Below, piece after piece: positions 41,357 through 50,843 of a DNA stretch of 64,000 nucleotides. The first letter of the stretch is position 1. Each line of letters starts with the position of its first letter. The notes beneath the pieces are model-generated. The model worked only from the letters and a program-made list of their open reading frames with translations, did no database searches and was not told the origin of the DNA. Both the position numbers and the translations under genes were made by a program. The DNA comes from Streptomyces griseochromogenes (lineage in GTDB: Bacteria > Actinomycetota > Actinomycetes > Streptomycetales > Streptomycetaceae): positions 6,448,001 through 6,512,000 of the forward strand of contig NZ_CP016279.1 in NCBI RefSeq assembly GCF_001542625.1. Direction: 5' to 3'.

Positions 41357-41383
41357 GGGATTCACGAAACTGCGGGCAGAGCC
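41357..41383 (-). repeat. Inverted repeat, right copy
   Basis: Reverse complement of the 40549-40575 sequence with four mismatches. Lies 70 bases upstream of the start of the 204-aa gene. Confidence 0.6.
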
Positions 41384-41537
41384 TTGAATGCGGCCAAGCC
41401 GCGCTCGGGCTCACCTCAGGGTCGCTCGTCCTGATTCCCCAAGGGGTACTGGCCTTGACCAAGAGCCGGTCACGTACCAGCAGCTTTCTCACTGCAGCCC
41501 TTTCACCCTCTGTGGGTGCTGCTGGCAGGATGACAGG

Positions 41538-42473
41538 GTGACGAGTACGGGGGAGCACGAGCAGGCAGCGCAGGACGCAAGTGCGCTGGCGTACCGCATG
41601 TTCACCGATCCTGGGAGCCTTCTGAATAGGTCGGCCCCTACACCCGTCCTGCTGCACGGGCCGGGGGCGGGACTTGTGCAGCGCCGCGAGGCGCTGAGGC
41701 CCGTGTACGAGGCGATCGTGGCACGTCTCGGTGCACCGACGCTGCTGGGCGCGTCCGCGTACGGGCCAAGCGTGCGCTGGTGCACCCAACGGTGGATCGT
41801 GCTGCTGTCCGGCGACCACCGGCAGGTGGCGCTCTCCGTCCACGACGCCGATTCGTTCGCGGAGCGGGAGTGGTGGGCTTTCGACGGCGCCAGTCTCCGT
41901 CGTGAGGACGGCAGCCACGGATTCGCCGACCTTCCGTATCTGTGGCAGCTCGAGCGCGGAGGCCCTGGCATCACGCCCGGGTGGACGTTCAACGGCCAGT
42001 GCGTCGCCAGCACCTGGGACCACGCTCGCGGTGCCCTGGAGCTGATGCTCGCGTCGTGGGCGGAACAGATGCCCATACAGGCGCTGGGTGATTGGGTCAG
42101 CTGCCAGGTGCGTGCTCACCGGGACTGGGACCGGCCCATGATCGTCTCCTTTACGCCCGGCGACCGGGGCAGGGAGTTCAGCGCGATCATCTACGACCAG
42201 GACCACGAGCAGACGTCACAGCGAGCGGCCGAAATGCGCGACCGGGGCTGGCGTGAGCTGGACACCCACCGCCGCTGGAGCATCGAACTGCCGGAGACGG
42301 ACCCCCACGCCCCGGCCGAGATCGCCAGGCTGGTCATCGCTGATCTCCGCGCCCGCGGTGCCACGTGCCCCGCGGAGGTGACGGCATGGGACATCAGCGC
42401 AGGAGATCACGGAGACCTCTGGGTCCCCGGCCTGGGAGTCCAGACTCATCCAGCACGCGGGGAGCACTACTAA
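41538..42473 (+). CDS. Unrecognised 311-aa protein
   Basis: GTG start at 41538 with AGGATGACAGG upstream. Soluble mixed alpha/beta sequence: LVQRREALRPVYEAIVARLGAPTLLG, WIVLLSGDHRQVALSVHDADSF, AEREWWAFDGASL in the first half and IARLVIADLRARGATCPAEV near the end. It could be two related beta-alpha domains, each of which handles a Trp/His-rich segment. I know no family. It is the right-most gene of the accessory island and is transcribed toward the F420-type oxidoreductase, 54 bases away. Confidence 0.6.
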   Translation: MTSTGEHEQAAQDASALAYRMFTDPGSLLNRSAPTPVLLHGPGAGLVQRREALRPVYEAIVARLGAPTLLGASAYGPSVRWCTQRWIVLLSGDHRQVALSVHDADSFAEREWWAFDGASLRREDGSHGFADLPYLWQLERGGPGITPGWTFNGQCVASTWDHARGALELMLASWAEQMPIQALGDWVSCQVRAHRDWDRPMIVSFTPGDRGREFSAIIYDQDHEQTSQRAAEMRDRGWRELDTHRRWSIELPETDPHAPAEIARLVIADLRARGATCPAEVTAWDISAGDHGDLWVPGLGVQTHPARGEHY

Positions 42474-42527
42474 GAAGTGATGTCCCTTAGCGACTGGAAC
42501 CAACGAGAGTCGGCGAGGGAGCGCACG

Positions 42528-43436
42528 ATGAGCGGCGGGAAGCGTCTGGGGCTCGGCACCTTCGGGATCTACACCTTCGACTTCGAGCACCAACCGGCCG
42601 CGATGATCCGGGATTCGGTCCGGGAGCTGGAGGAACTGGGCTGGCGTGCGCTGTGGATCCCCGAGCTGCTCGGGCGGGACGCGTTCAGCCACGCCGGTTA
42701 TCTGCTGTCGTCCACCGAGCGGCTGAGCGTCGTCAACGGCATCGCCCGGATCTGGTCTCGCGAGGCGCGATGGACGTACGGCGCCGCCCTGTTGCTCGCG
42801 GACGCCTATCCGGGCCGGCACATCCTGGGCCTCGGCTTCGGCGGTCAGCCACGCCCGGGGGTCAAGCCGGTCGCCGCCATGTCCGCGTACCTGGACGAGC
42901 TGGACGCCCCGGACACGCCCAACCCTCGTCCCGGGATTCCGATCCGGCGCCTGCTGGCCGCCTACGGCCCCCGGATGCCGGAGCTGGCCCGTGAGCGCGC
43001 CGACGGAGCCCAGACCTACCACGTGAACGTGGCCCACACCGCGCAGGCCAGGGAGATCCTCGGTCCGGACGCCTTTCTGGCCGTCGAGCACGCGGTACTG
43101 TTCGAGACCGATCCCGGCAGGGCCCGGACCCTCGCCCGCGAGCACCTGCACGGCTACCTCAACACTCCTTACAACCTGGCGAAGTTCCGCAGGCTCGGGT
43201 ACACCGACGACGACTTCTCGGGCGGCGGCAGCGACCGTCTGGTGGACGACCTGGTGTTCTGGGGCGACCCGGACACCGTCGTACGGAAGCTGCGCGGCCA
43301 CGCCGAGGCGGGCGCCGACCACGTCGCCGTCCAGGTGATCGGCGTCGGGCCCGGCGATTCGGCACTGCCGCACTGGCGCCTGCTCGCCGACGCGCTGCTG
43401 CCCGACGAGACCGGGGAGCCCGGGGCTACCCGCTGA
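42528..43436 (+). CDS. LLM-class F420-dependent oxidoreductase
   Basis: 302 aa, luciferase-like TIM barrel. LGLGTFGIYTFDFEHQPA, ELEELGWRALWIPELLGRD, HILGLGFGGQP and AAYGPRMPELARERADGA are the standard blocks of the F420-type subfamily often labelled TIGR03620. It reduces or oxidises a substrate with coenzyme F420; the substrate is unknown. GAGGGAG lies 8 bases before ATG 42528. It overlaps the convergent acyl-CoA ligase gene by 11 bases. Confidence 0.9.
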   Translation: MSGGKRLGLGTFGIYTFDFEHQPAAMIRDSVRELEELGWRALWIPELLGRDAFSHAGYLLSSTERLSVVNGIARIWSREARWTYGAALLLADAYPGRHILGLGFGGQPRPGVKPVAAMSAYLDELDAPDTPNPRPGIPIRRLLAAYGPRMPELARERADGAQTYHVNVAHTAQAREILGPDAFLAVEHAVLFETDPGRARTLAREHLHGYLNTPYNLAKFRRLGYTDDDFSGGGSDRLVDDLVFWGDPDTVVRKLRGHAEAGADHVAVQVIGVGPGDSALPHWRLLADALLPDETGEPGATR

Positions 43437-44919
43437 ACCGGTCCCGCAGTTCGCGCTTGAGGATCTTCCCGCTGGCGTTGCGCGGCAGTTCGTCCACGAA
43501 CAGCACCCGCTTGGGCGCCTTGAAGGACGTCAGTTTCTCTCTCACATGGGCGATGAGCTGATCCTCCGTCACCTCTCCGCGCGCGACGACGACGGCCGTG
43601 ACGGCTTCGATCCACCGCTCGTCGGGCAGGCCGATCACGGCGGCCTCGACGACCGACTCGTGGGTGTAGAGCGCGTCCTCCACCTGGCGGGAAGCCACCA
43701 GCACACCACCGGAGTTGATGACGTCCTTCACCCGGTCGACGATGGTGAAGTAGCCGTCCGCGTCGCGCACGGCGAGGTCGCCGGAGTGGAACCAGCCGTC
43801 GCGGAAGGCCTCGGCGGTCTCCTCGGGCTTGTTCCAGTAACCCTCGCACAACTGCGGTGAGCGGTAGACGATTTCACCGGGAGCGCCGTCGGGGACGTCC
43901 TCGCCCTTGTCGTCGACCACCCGCGCGTCCACGAACAGGACGGTCCGGCCGCAGGAGTCGAGGCGGCCCTCGTGCTCGTCGGGCCCGAGCACCGTGGCCA
44001 GGGGGCCGATCTCGCTCTGCCCGAAGCAGTTGTAGAAAGCAAGGTCCGGCAGCCGTTCGCGCAGCCGCCGGAGCACCGGCACGGGCATGATCGAGGCGCC
44101 GTAGTAGGCCTTGCGCAGGCCGCTCAGGTCGCGCTCGGCGAAGTCGGGCCGGTTCGCCAGGCCGATCCACACGGTGGGCGGCGCGAACAGGCTGTCCACG
44201 CGGCCCGCCTCGATCAGGTCGAAGAGACGGTCCCCGTCCGGCGCGTCCAGGATGACGCTGGTCGCGCCGACCGCGAGGTACGGCAGCAGGAACACGTGCA
44301 TCTGCGCCGAGTGGTACAGCGGCAGCGCGTGCGCGGGCCGGTCGCCGGCGCTCAGATCGAGCGCCGTGATCGCGCTCAAGTACTCGTGCACCAGTGCCCG
44401 GTGCGTCATCATCGCACCCTTGGGCAGGGCGGTGGTACCGGAGGTGTACAGCAGCTGCACCAGGTCCTCGGTGCGCGGTTCCGCGTCGTAAGGCGGCACC
44501 TCGGCCAGCCGGGCGAGGAAGGAGTCGTCGGTGTCACGCAGCGGTACCACCCGTACCCGCTCCGGCAGCCGGCCGGCGAGGCCGGGGTCGGCGAGGACCA
44601 GCGCGCTGCCCGACTGGCCGATGATGTACGCGAGGTCGTCGCCGGTCAGGTTCTGGTTGACCGGCACATGGACCAGGCCCGCGCGGGCGCAGGCGAGGAA
44701 GGCGATCAGGTAGGCGTCGGAGTTGTGACCGTAGGTGCCGACCCGGTCGCCCGGGGCCAGCCCCTCGGCGAGGAGAAGGCCGGCCGCGCGGGAGACGGCT
44801 CCGTCGAGTTCCTCGTAGGTCCAGCTGCGCTCGCGGTACTCCACCGCGACGCGCGCCGGGGTGCGGCGGGCGCTGCGCCGCAGCACCCCGTCGACCGTGC
44901 TGCCGTGTCCCTGCGTCAT
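43426..44919 (-). CDS. Acyl-CoA ligase (AMP-binding)
   Basis: 497 aa. ANL motifs: LLYTSGTTALPKGAMMTHRA near 157-175, YNCFGQSEIGPLATVLG near 292-308, FHSGDLAVRDADGYFTIVDR near 375-395 and LPRNASGKILKREL at the C-terminus. Probably a medium or long-chain acyl-CoA ligase. The start region MTQGHGSTVDGVLRRSAR is family-typical. Nearest upstream neighbour is the divergent P450 gene 280 bases away; the gap has no recognised operator. Confidence 0.92.
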   Translation of the reverse strand: MTQGHGSTVDGVLRRSARRTPARVAVEYRERSWTYEELDGAVSRAAGLLLAEGLAPGDRVGTYGHNSDAYLIAFLACARAGLVHVPVNQNLTGDDLAYIIGQSGSALVLADPGLAGRLPERVRVVPLRDTDDSFLARLAEVPPYDAEPRTEDLVQLLYTSGTTALPKGAMMTHRALVHEYLSAITALDLSAGDRPAHALPLYHSAQMHVFLLPYLAVGATSVILDAPDGDRLFDLIEAGRVDSLFAPPTVWIGLANRPDFAERDLSGLRKAYYGASIMPVPVLRRLRERLPDLAFYNCFGQSEIGPLATVLGPDEHEGRLDSCGRTVLFVDARVVDDKGEDVPDGAPGEIVYRSPQLCEGYWNKPEETAEAFRDGWFHSGDLAVRDADGYFTIVDRVKDVINSGGVLVASRQVEDALYTHESVVEAAVIGLPDERWIEAVTAVVVARGEVTEDQLIAHVREKLTSFKAPKRVLFVDELPRNASGKILKRELRDRFSG

Positions 44920-45199
44920 GACAGCCGATCCTCGGCCCGCCCGAGGCGCAGGTCAAGAACCCGGAGCCGCGACACATACCGGTGGGTACGGTGCTGCGGT
45001 GGACGGCCGGCCGCGACTCGGAACATCAACGACTGTTCGCCGAATGCCCCTCTGTGCATCTCTGTGCTCCCGTGCGCCCCCCTGCAGAAAGGATTCGCAA
45101 TAACCAACACCAGGCCTTACTGGGCAGGACATGACTCAGGCGCCAAGTCAGTGCACCATTCACCGATTTTCGAGTGTCATTTGAGGCAGGGGGTATCTG

Positions 45200-46675
45200 A
45201 TGAGCCACGTTGTGCCTGAACAGGAACGTGCTTGGAAGGTGGGTACTGCGCCAGGCATATTCCCATTAGTTGGCCACGGTATCGCCTTGTACCGTCGCCC
45301 GCTGGCTTTTCTGAATTCTTTGCCCGCGTATGGGGATCTGGTCGAGATACGGCTGGGTCCCCAGCGGGCCTGGATGGTGTGTCACCCGGAGTTGGTCCAC
45401 CGAATGCTCAAGGACACACGCACCTTCGACAAAGGGGGTCCGCTGTTCGACAGGCTCCGGACCCTGATGGGCAACGGTGTTGTCACCTGCCCTCACCAGG
45501 ACCACCGGCGGCAGCGCAGGCTGCTGCAACCTGCCTTCCGCCCTTCCCGCCTCGCCGAGCGGGCGGACCTGTTGGGTGAGGAAGCCGAGGCGGTGTGCCG
45601 CGAGTGGGAGGCCGGCCGGCAGGTCGACATCAGCGCGGCCATGATGGCGTTGACGACGCGGGTGATCAGCCGTGTCCTCTTCTCCGACTCGCTGGACACC
45701 GGGACGGCCGCCGAGGTACGGCAGTGTCTGGCCGCCATCGTCCACGGCCTGTTCGTCCGCACCGTCGTGCCCATCGACGCCCTGTTCCGCGTGCCCACGC
45801 CCGCGAACCGCCGTTACCGGCGCGCGGTCGAGCGCACTCACGCGATCATCGACGCGGCCATCGCCGAGCGACGTCGGGGCGACCCCCGTGACGACCTGCT
45901 GGGGACGCTGCTCCAGGCCACGCACGGCGACGGCGCGGAACCGGCGGTCACCGCGCAGGAGGTCCATGATCAGCTCGTCTCGCTCCTGCTCGCCGGAACC
46001 GAGAGCACCGCCCTGTGCCTGGCGTCCGCCTTCAGCCTGCTGGCGCAGAACCCGGAGGCGGAGCGCCGGCTGCACGCCGAGGTCGATGCCGTTCTCCCCG
46101 GGGGAAGGCGGCCCGGGCCCGACGATCTGCCACGCCTCGTCCACACCCGGGCCGTCGTCACCGAGACGTTGCGCCACTCACCGCCGGGCTGGCTCTTCAC
46201 CCGTGTCACCACCAGGGAGACGGAGTTCGCCGGGTGCCGTCTCCCCCGGGGAGCCACCGTTCTGTACAGCCCCTACCTGCTGCACCACGATCCCGCGTGG
46301 TTCCCCGACCCCGGGCGCTTCCTCCCCGACCGCTGGCTGCCGGGCCCGGGCGCCGCCGGGGCGCACGGTGCGCTGATCCCGTTCGCCACGGGCAGCCGCA
46401 CATGCATCGGCGAGGCGTTCGCCATGGCCGAGGCCACGGTCGCCCTCGCCACCGTCGCCGGCCGCTGGCGTCTGCGCCATGTGCCGGGTCCCGTCGAACC
46501 ACCCCGTCCCGGAGCGACACTGGGGCCCCGGTCTCTCGTCATGATCTGCGAGTCGCGTGCGCGCGTGCCGGTCGGCACCGCCCTGCACACCGGTTCTCGC
46601 GCGCCTGGAGCGACTCAGGCATCCCGCGTACAGGCTTCCCGAATGTCAGGTGACAGCGGTGTCGACGACGCATGA
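45200..46675 (+). CDS. Cytochrome P450 with a TTA codon
   Basis: 491 aa. I-helix LLLAGTESTALCLA near 255-268, ExxR as ETLR near 315, heme ligand Cys402 in FATGSRTCIGEAFAM. It resembles the P450s that oxidise terpenes made by a neighbouring synthase, and the next gene, which overlaps it by 17 bases, is a terpene synthase, so it probably tailors that product. Codon 23 is TTA (45266-45268), so translation should need bldA tRNA and be confined to differentiation. The long C-terminal tail after residue 440 is not typical and may be a consequence of the gene overlap. Confidence 0.92.
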   Translation: MSHVVPEQERAWKVGTAPGIFPLVGHGIALYRRPLAFLNSLPAYGDLVEIRLGPQRAWMVCHPELVHRMLKDTRTFDKGGPLFDRLRTLMGNGVVTCPHQDHRRQRRLLQPAFRPSRLAERADLLGEEAEAVCREWEAGRQVDISAAMMALTTRVISRVLFSDSLDTGTAAEVRQCLAAIVHGLFVRTVVPIDALFRVPTPANRRYRRAVERTHAIIDAAIAERRRGDPRDDLLGTLLQATHGDGAEPAVTAQEVHDQLVSLLLAGTESTALCLASAFSLLAQNPEAERRLHAEVDAVLPGGRRPGPDDLPRLVHTRAVVTETLRHSPPGWLFTRVTTRETEFAGCRLPRGATVLYSPYLLHHDPAWFPDPGRFLPDRWLPGPGAAGAHGALIPFATGSRTCIGEAFAMAEATVALATVAGRWRLRHVPGPVEPPRPGATLGPRSLVMICESRARVPVGTALHTGSRAPGATQASRVQASRMSGDSGVDDA

Positions 46676-47666
46676 GGAATTCACGCTCGCATCACAAGGC
46701 GAGACTCCGGCCTCCAATCTGAAGGAACTGATCGACGCCCACCTCTACATGCCTTTTGCCTTCCGGAGCAATCCGCACGAATCCGAGGCGGTCGCCGGCG
46801 TCGACGCATGGCTGCGCGCGCGGGGGCTGACCGACGAACCGGGGGTGGCGGCGATGATCGCCTATACCCGGCCGGCCGTGCTCGCGTCCTACAACAGCCC
46901 GACCGTGGACTCCGGCATCCTCCAGATGGTGGCCAATCAAGTCGCCTACCAGTTCATCTTCGACGACCGGGCGGAAGAGGTCGGCCGGCGGTCGCCGGGC
47001 CGGCTGCTGTCCATGCTGACCGAGAGCATCGCGATCCTGCGGGACGGCAAACCGCCCAGCACCCTCTTGGGGGCGGCCCTGGCCGATCTTCATCGGCAGG
47101 TCCGGGAACGGTGCACACCGGCGCAAGCCGCGCGCTGGGCATGGACGGGCCGCGAGTACGTCCACGGCCTGCTGTACGAGGCGGTGGCCCAGGACCAGCG
47201 CCTCCCCGTACCCATCGATCTGTCCAACTCGATACGTTCGCTCACCGCGGGCGTCGAGCCCTTCTGCCCCCTGTACGAGGCGGCGCAACCCTGTGAAGTG
47301 CCTCCCGAGGACCTCTATCACCCGGCGATGCGGCGACTCATGCGTCTGTCGGTCGACGCGGCGGTGTGGACGGCCGACCTCTTCTCCGCGGTCAAGGAGC
47401 AACGGACAGGCGGCATGATCAACCTGGCCCTCGCCCACCAGCGCACCCACCGATGCTCGCTGCCGGTGGCCGTCATGCTGGCCATCCGGCAGATCAACGA
47501 CACGATCCACGAGTTCCAGCGGCACTACGCGGAGATCGAACCGCAGCTGAGCCCTGCCGGCGTCGGCTACGTGGACGGGATGGTCAACTGGATGCGCGGT
47601 TGCTACTACTGGTCCCGTACGGTGCCGCGCTACGCGGACACGGCTGCGGCGCCCGCCCTCCTGTGA
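46659..47666 (+). CDS. Class I terpene synthase with altered NSE motif
   Basis: 335 aa from GTG 46659; AGGTGA 5 bases upstream decides it over the GTG at 46650. The Asp-rich metal motif is FDDRAE (Asp102-Asp103, Glu106). The second metal motif reads ADLFSAVKE at residues 239-247: Asp240, Ser243 and Glu247 are present but the first position, normally Asn or Asp, is Ala. A RY-type end, YYWSRTVPRY, is near the C-terminus. It would cyclise a prenyl diphosphate (probably farnesyl) but the product cannot be predicted. Translationally coupled to the P450. Confidence 0.88.
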   Translation: MSTTHEEFTLASQGETPASNLKELIDAHLYMPFAFRSNPHESEAVAGVDAWLRARGLTDEPGVAAMIAYTRPAVLASYNSPTVDSGILQMVANQVAYQFIFDDRAEEVGRRSPGRLLSMLTESIAILRDGKPPSTLLGAALADLHRQVRERCTPAQAARWAWTGREYVHGLLYEAVAQDQRLPVPIDLSNSIRSLTAGVEPFCPLYEAAQPCEVPPEDLYHPAMRRLMRLSVDAAVWTADLFSAVKEQRTGGMINLALAHQRTHRCSLPVAVMLAIRQINDTIHEFQRHYAEIEPQLSPAGVGYVDGMVNWMRGCYYWSRTVPRYADTAAAPALL

Positions 47667-47923
47667 GCGTGCTGTGCTCCCGCCGGTGCCGCGCGGCGGG
47701 CGCACAGCGTCAGGGCAAGCTCGCGAACCGTCGTCTCCGCTGCCCCGCTCCCGGTGGGAGCCATTCGAGTCTTATTACCCGAAGGGCGCGCAGCCGAACC
47801 GATCCGGCGGACAATTCCTCCTTCTGTGCAATCTTCGTATCTCCTTACGGCCATCGGGTGTGCTTCACGGGCGTACGCTCGGCGCTGTCCTGCGAGGTTC
47901 AACGACGGGAAGCGGTAGGGCAC

Positions 47924-50827
47924 ATGACGCATGGGGCACGGCAGTCGATCATCGAGTCCTGCCCGTTGCTCGAGCGTGACCGGGAACTCCAGGCTCTCGA
48001 CTCGGCGTTGTCCGAGCTTCGCGACGCGGCCGACGGCGTGCCGCGGACGCTGCCCGGCGGGTTGCTCGCGTTCACCGGTCCGGCCGGGCTGGGAAAGTCG
48101 GCGCTCATGGCGGAGGCGCGCACCCGCGCCACGACACGCGGGTTCACGGTGCTGTCGGGCCGGGGCGGCGAGAACGAACAGGAATCGGCGTTCCGTGTGG
48201 TACGGCAGCTCGTCCAGCCCGCCCTGGCGTTGATGGACGAGGACGTACATGTCTTCCTGGGAAGTTGGTACGACATCGTCGCCGGTGCGCTCGGTCTGGA
48301 GGCGACGGACACCGCCCATGCCCCCGACCCGACCGGAGTGCGCGACGGCCTCGACTGGGTGATGACGCGCCTCACGGTGCGGAAGGCGCCCGTCGTCCTG
48401 CTCCTGGACGACCTGCACTGGGCCGATGTCGAGTCCCTCGGCTGGCTCACGTCCTTCGCGTCGCGGGCCGCGGACCTTCCGCTGCTGATCGTGGTCGCCT
48501 ACCGGCCCGACGAACTGCCGCCCGAGGCTGCCGCTTTCCGCGCTCTGGTGGCACGGCACGGGAACCGGCCCCAGGCTCTGGCGCCGCTGAGCGCCCCGGC
48601 CGTGGCGCGGATCGTCAGGGACGAGGTGGGGGACGGGGCCGAGGACGACTTCTGCGAGGAATGCTGGACGGTCACCGGCGGGAGCCCGTTCGAGGCGGTG
48701 GAACTCGCCATCGGGCTCGGCGAGCGGAACCTGAAGGGCACACAGGACGAGTTGCCCGCGATGCGGAACGTCGCCGCGGCGGTCAAGGGCCCCGGGCTGA
48801 TCGAGCGTCTTCGTCGGCTGGGCACGACCACGGTCCACTTCGCCTATGCGGCTGCCGTACTCGGTGCGCCCGCCGCACCGGAGCTCGCCGCCACCATCGC
48901 CGTGGTCGGCAGTGAGGAAGCCGCCGAGGCTGCCGAGCGGTTGCGTGCCGCCCGGATCCTGGCCGGCAGCCCCGGCCCCGGGGGCCTCGAGTTCGTTCAC
49001 CCGCTGATCGCCACGACGATCTACCGCTCCATCCCTTCGCACCTTCGGGTCGGCATGCACGACGCGGCCTCCCAGGCCGTCCTCGCGGCGGGGCTCGGTG
49101 CGAGCGCGGCCGCCCGGCACCTGTTGGAGGTTCCCTGCGACGGCCGGCCCGAGGTGGTCGAATGCCTGCGCAAGGCCGCCCGCGAGTACCTGCGCGCCGG
49201 GGCCCCGGAAGCCGCCCGGCGTGTCCTGGCCCGGGCCCTGCAGGAGCCCCCGGTCACCGAGGACCGTGCCGAGCTCCTCCACGAGATCGCGGGCGCGACC
49301 TTCCTGATGGACCCCACAGCCACGGTCACCCATCTCCGCGAGGCACTGGCCGAGCCCGTCGCCGATCCCGATCTTCGTGCCTCCATCGTCTACCGGCTGA
49401 CCCAGGCGCTGGCCCACACCGACCAGTTGGCCGAGGCGGCGACCGTGGCCGCCGAGGAGGCGCACCACACCGCCAGTCCCCGCGTCCGACTGCGCATGCA
49501 GGCCGATCACTTCGTCTAGAGCGCGTTCCGCACCGACGAGCCCGACGCCCCCGCCCGCTCGCGCAGGCTTGCCCGCCTGGCCGAGCAGCTGACCGGCCGC
49601 GGTCTGGAGGAACGGTACATCCTGGGGCTGCGAGCCTGGGACGCCGTGGTCCGCGGCGAGCCGCGGCAGACCGTCCTCGCTTGTGCCGAGCAGGCCCTGC
49701 GCGGCGGGATGAGCTGGACCGACGAGAACCGGGGCTTCGAGGTGCCCGTCTCCGTCGCCCTGGTCTTCATGTACTGCGACCAGCCACGACGGGCCGAGGA
49801 ACTCTTCACCAGGGGTATGGCCGAGTGCGAGCGGAAAGGCTGGCGCGGCTCCCACCTGGCCCTCGGCCAGACCCTCTTCGGCTACATCCGCTACCGTCGC
49901 GGCTGCCTGACCGACGCGGAGGAACTGGCCCGGGAGGGCTTGCGCACCGCCGACAAGATGGAAGGGGCGGTGCCCGCCCAGTGGTTCGCCATCGGCATCC
50001 TCATCCAGACCCTGCTGGCCCGTGGGCGCACCACGGACGCCCGGCAACTCGCGGACTCCTACCACTACGGTGAAGTGGTCCCGAACGCCGTCATCTACCC
50101 CGATCCCCGCACCGTGTACGCAGAACTGCTCCTGGCGGAGGGGCGGCACGCCGAGGCGGAGCGCCTGCTGTCCGCCGTCGGGGACTGGCTGGAGGGACGG
50201 GCCTGGCGCAACCCCGCCTGGTGCCGCTGGCAACTGAGCCTGGCGTCCGCCGTCGCCTCCAGCGCCCCCGATCGGGCGGTCTCGCTCGCCCGGGACGCCG
50301 TCAAGCGGGCCCGGGACTTCGGCGCGGCCTCCGTGATCGGCCAGGCGCTCCACACCGAGGCCGAGGTGACCGGCGGACCCGCCGCGCTCGATCTGTACAC
50401 GGAGGCCGTGGAACACCTGGAACGGTCGCCCGCCTCGTACGAGTTGGCCCGTGCCCTGGTCGGCCACGGCGCCGCGCTGTCCCGGCACGGCCGGCTGCAG
50501 GAGGCGGCGGACCGGCTCTACCAGGGGCTGGAAGGCGCCGTCCACTGCGGTGCCGAGGCCCTGTCCGGCCGGGCCCGGGAGGAGCTCTCCGCAGCCGGGC
50601 TGCGGCCGCTGCCCTTGCGTTACGCACAGACGGACACGCTCACGGCCCACGAACGCCGAACCGCCGAACTGACGGTCCAGGGCCACCCGGTGGCCGTGGT
50701 CGCGAAGCAACTGCGCCTCACCGAACAAGGGGTGAAGCAGCTGCTCTCGTCCGTCTACCGCAAGATCGGCACCGATGCGGCCGACCTCACCAGTGCCCTG
50801 GAGAGGTTCCCCCGCCCTCGATCGTGA
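47924..50827 (+). pseudogene. LAL-type LuxR regulator broken by one amber codon
   Basis: One frame of 968 codons from ATG 47924 to TGA 50827, interrupted only by TAG at 49517-49519 (codon 532). Walker A GPAGLGKS at residues 52-59 and Walker B VVLLLDDLHWAD near 160 identify the ATPase of the large LuxR activators. TPR-like repeats follow on both sides of the stop, and the last 60 residues are a degenerate LuxR helix-turn-helix (LTAHERRTAELTVQGHPVAVVAKQLRLTE). The residue at the stop is probably Trp (TGG to TAG). It could have controlled the adjacent P450-terpene operon. Either it is a recent pseudogene, or the base needs rechecking. Confidence 0.85.
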
Positions 50828-50843
50828 GCGACGACGCCGCTCG

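Noticed and set aside
47630..50728. 1032-residue open frame on the minus strand
   Set aside because: Opposite-strand shadow of the LAL regulator; Gly/Arg/Val-rich with no family features.
35760..50827. TAG read as a sense codon in this organism (two in-frame ambers)
   Set aside because: TAG is a real stop elsewhere, for example at the end of the acyl-CoA dehydrogenase (60330-60332). Independent pseudogene mutations are simpler.
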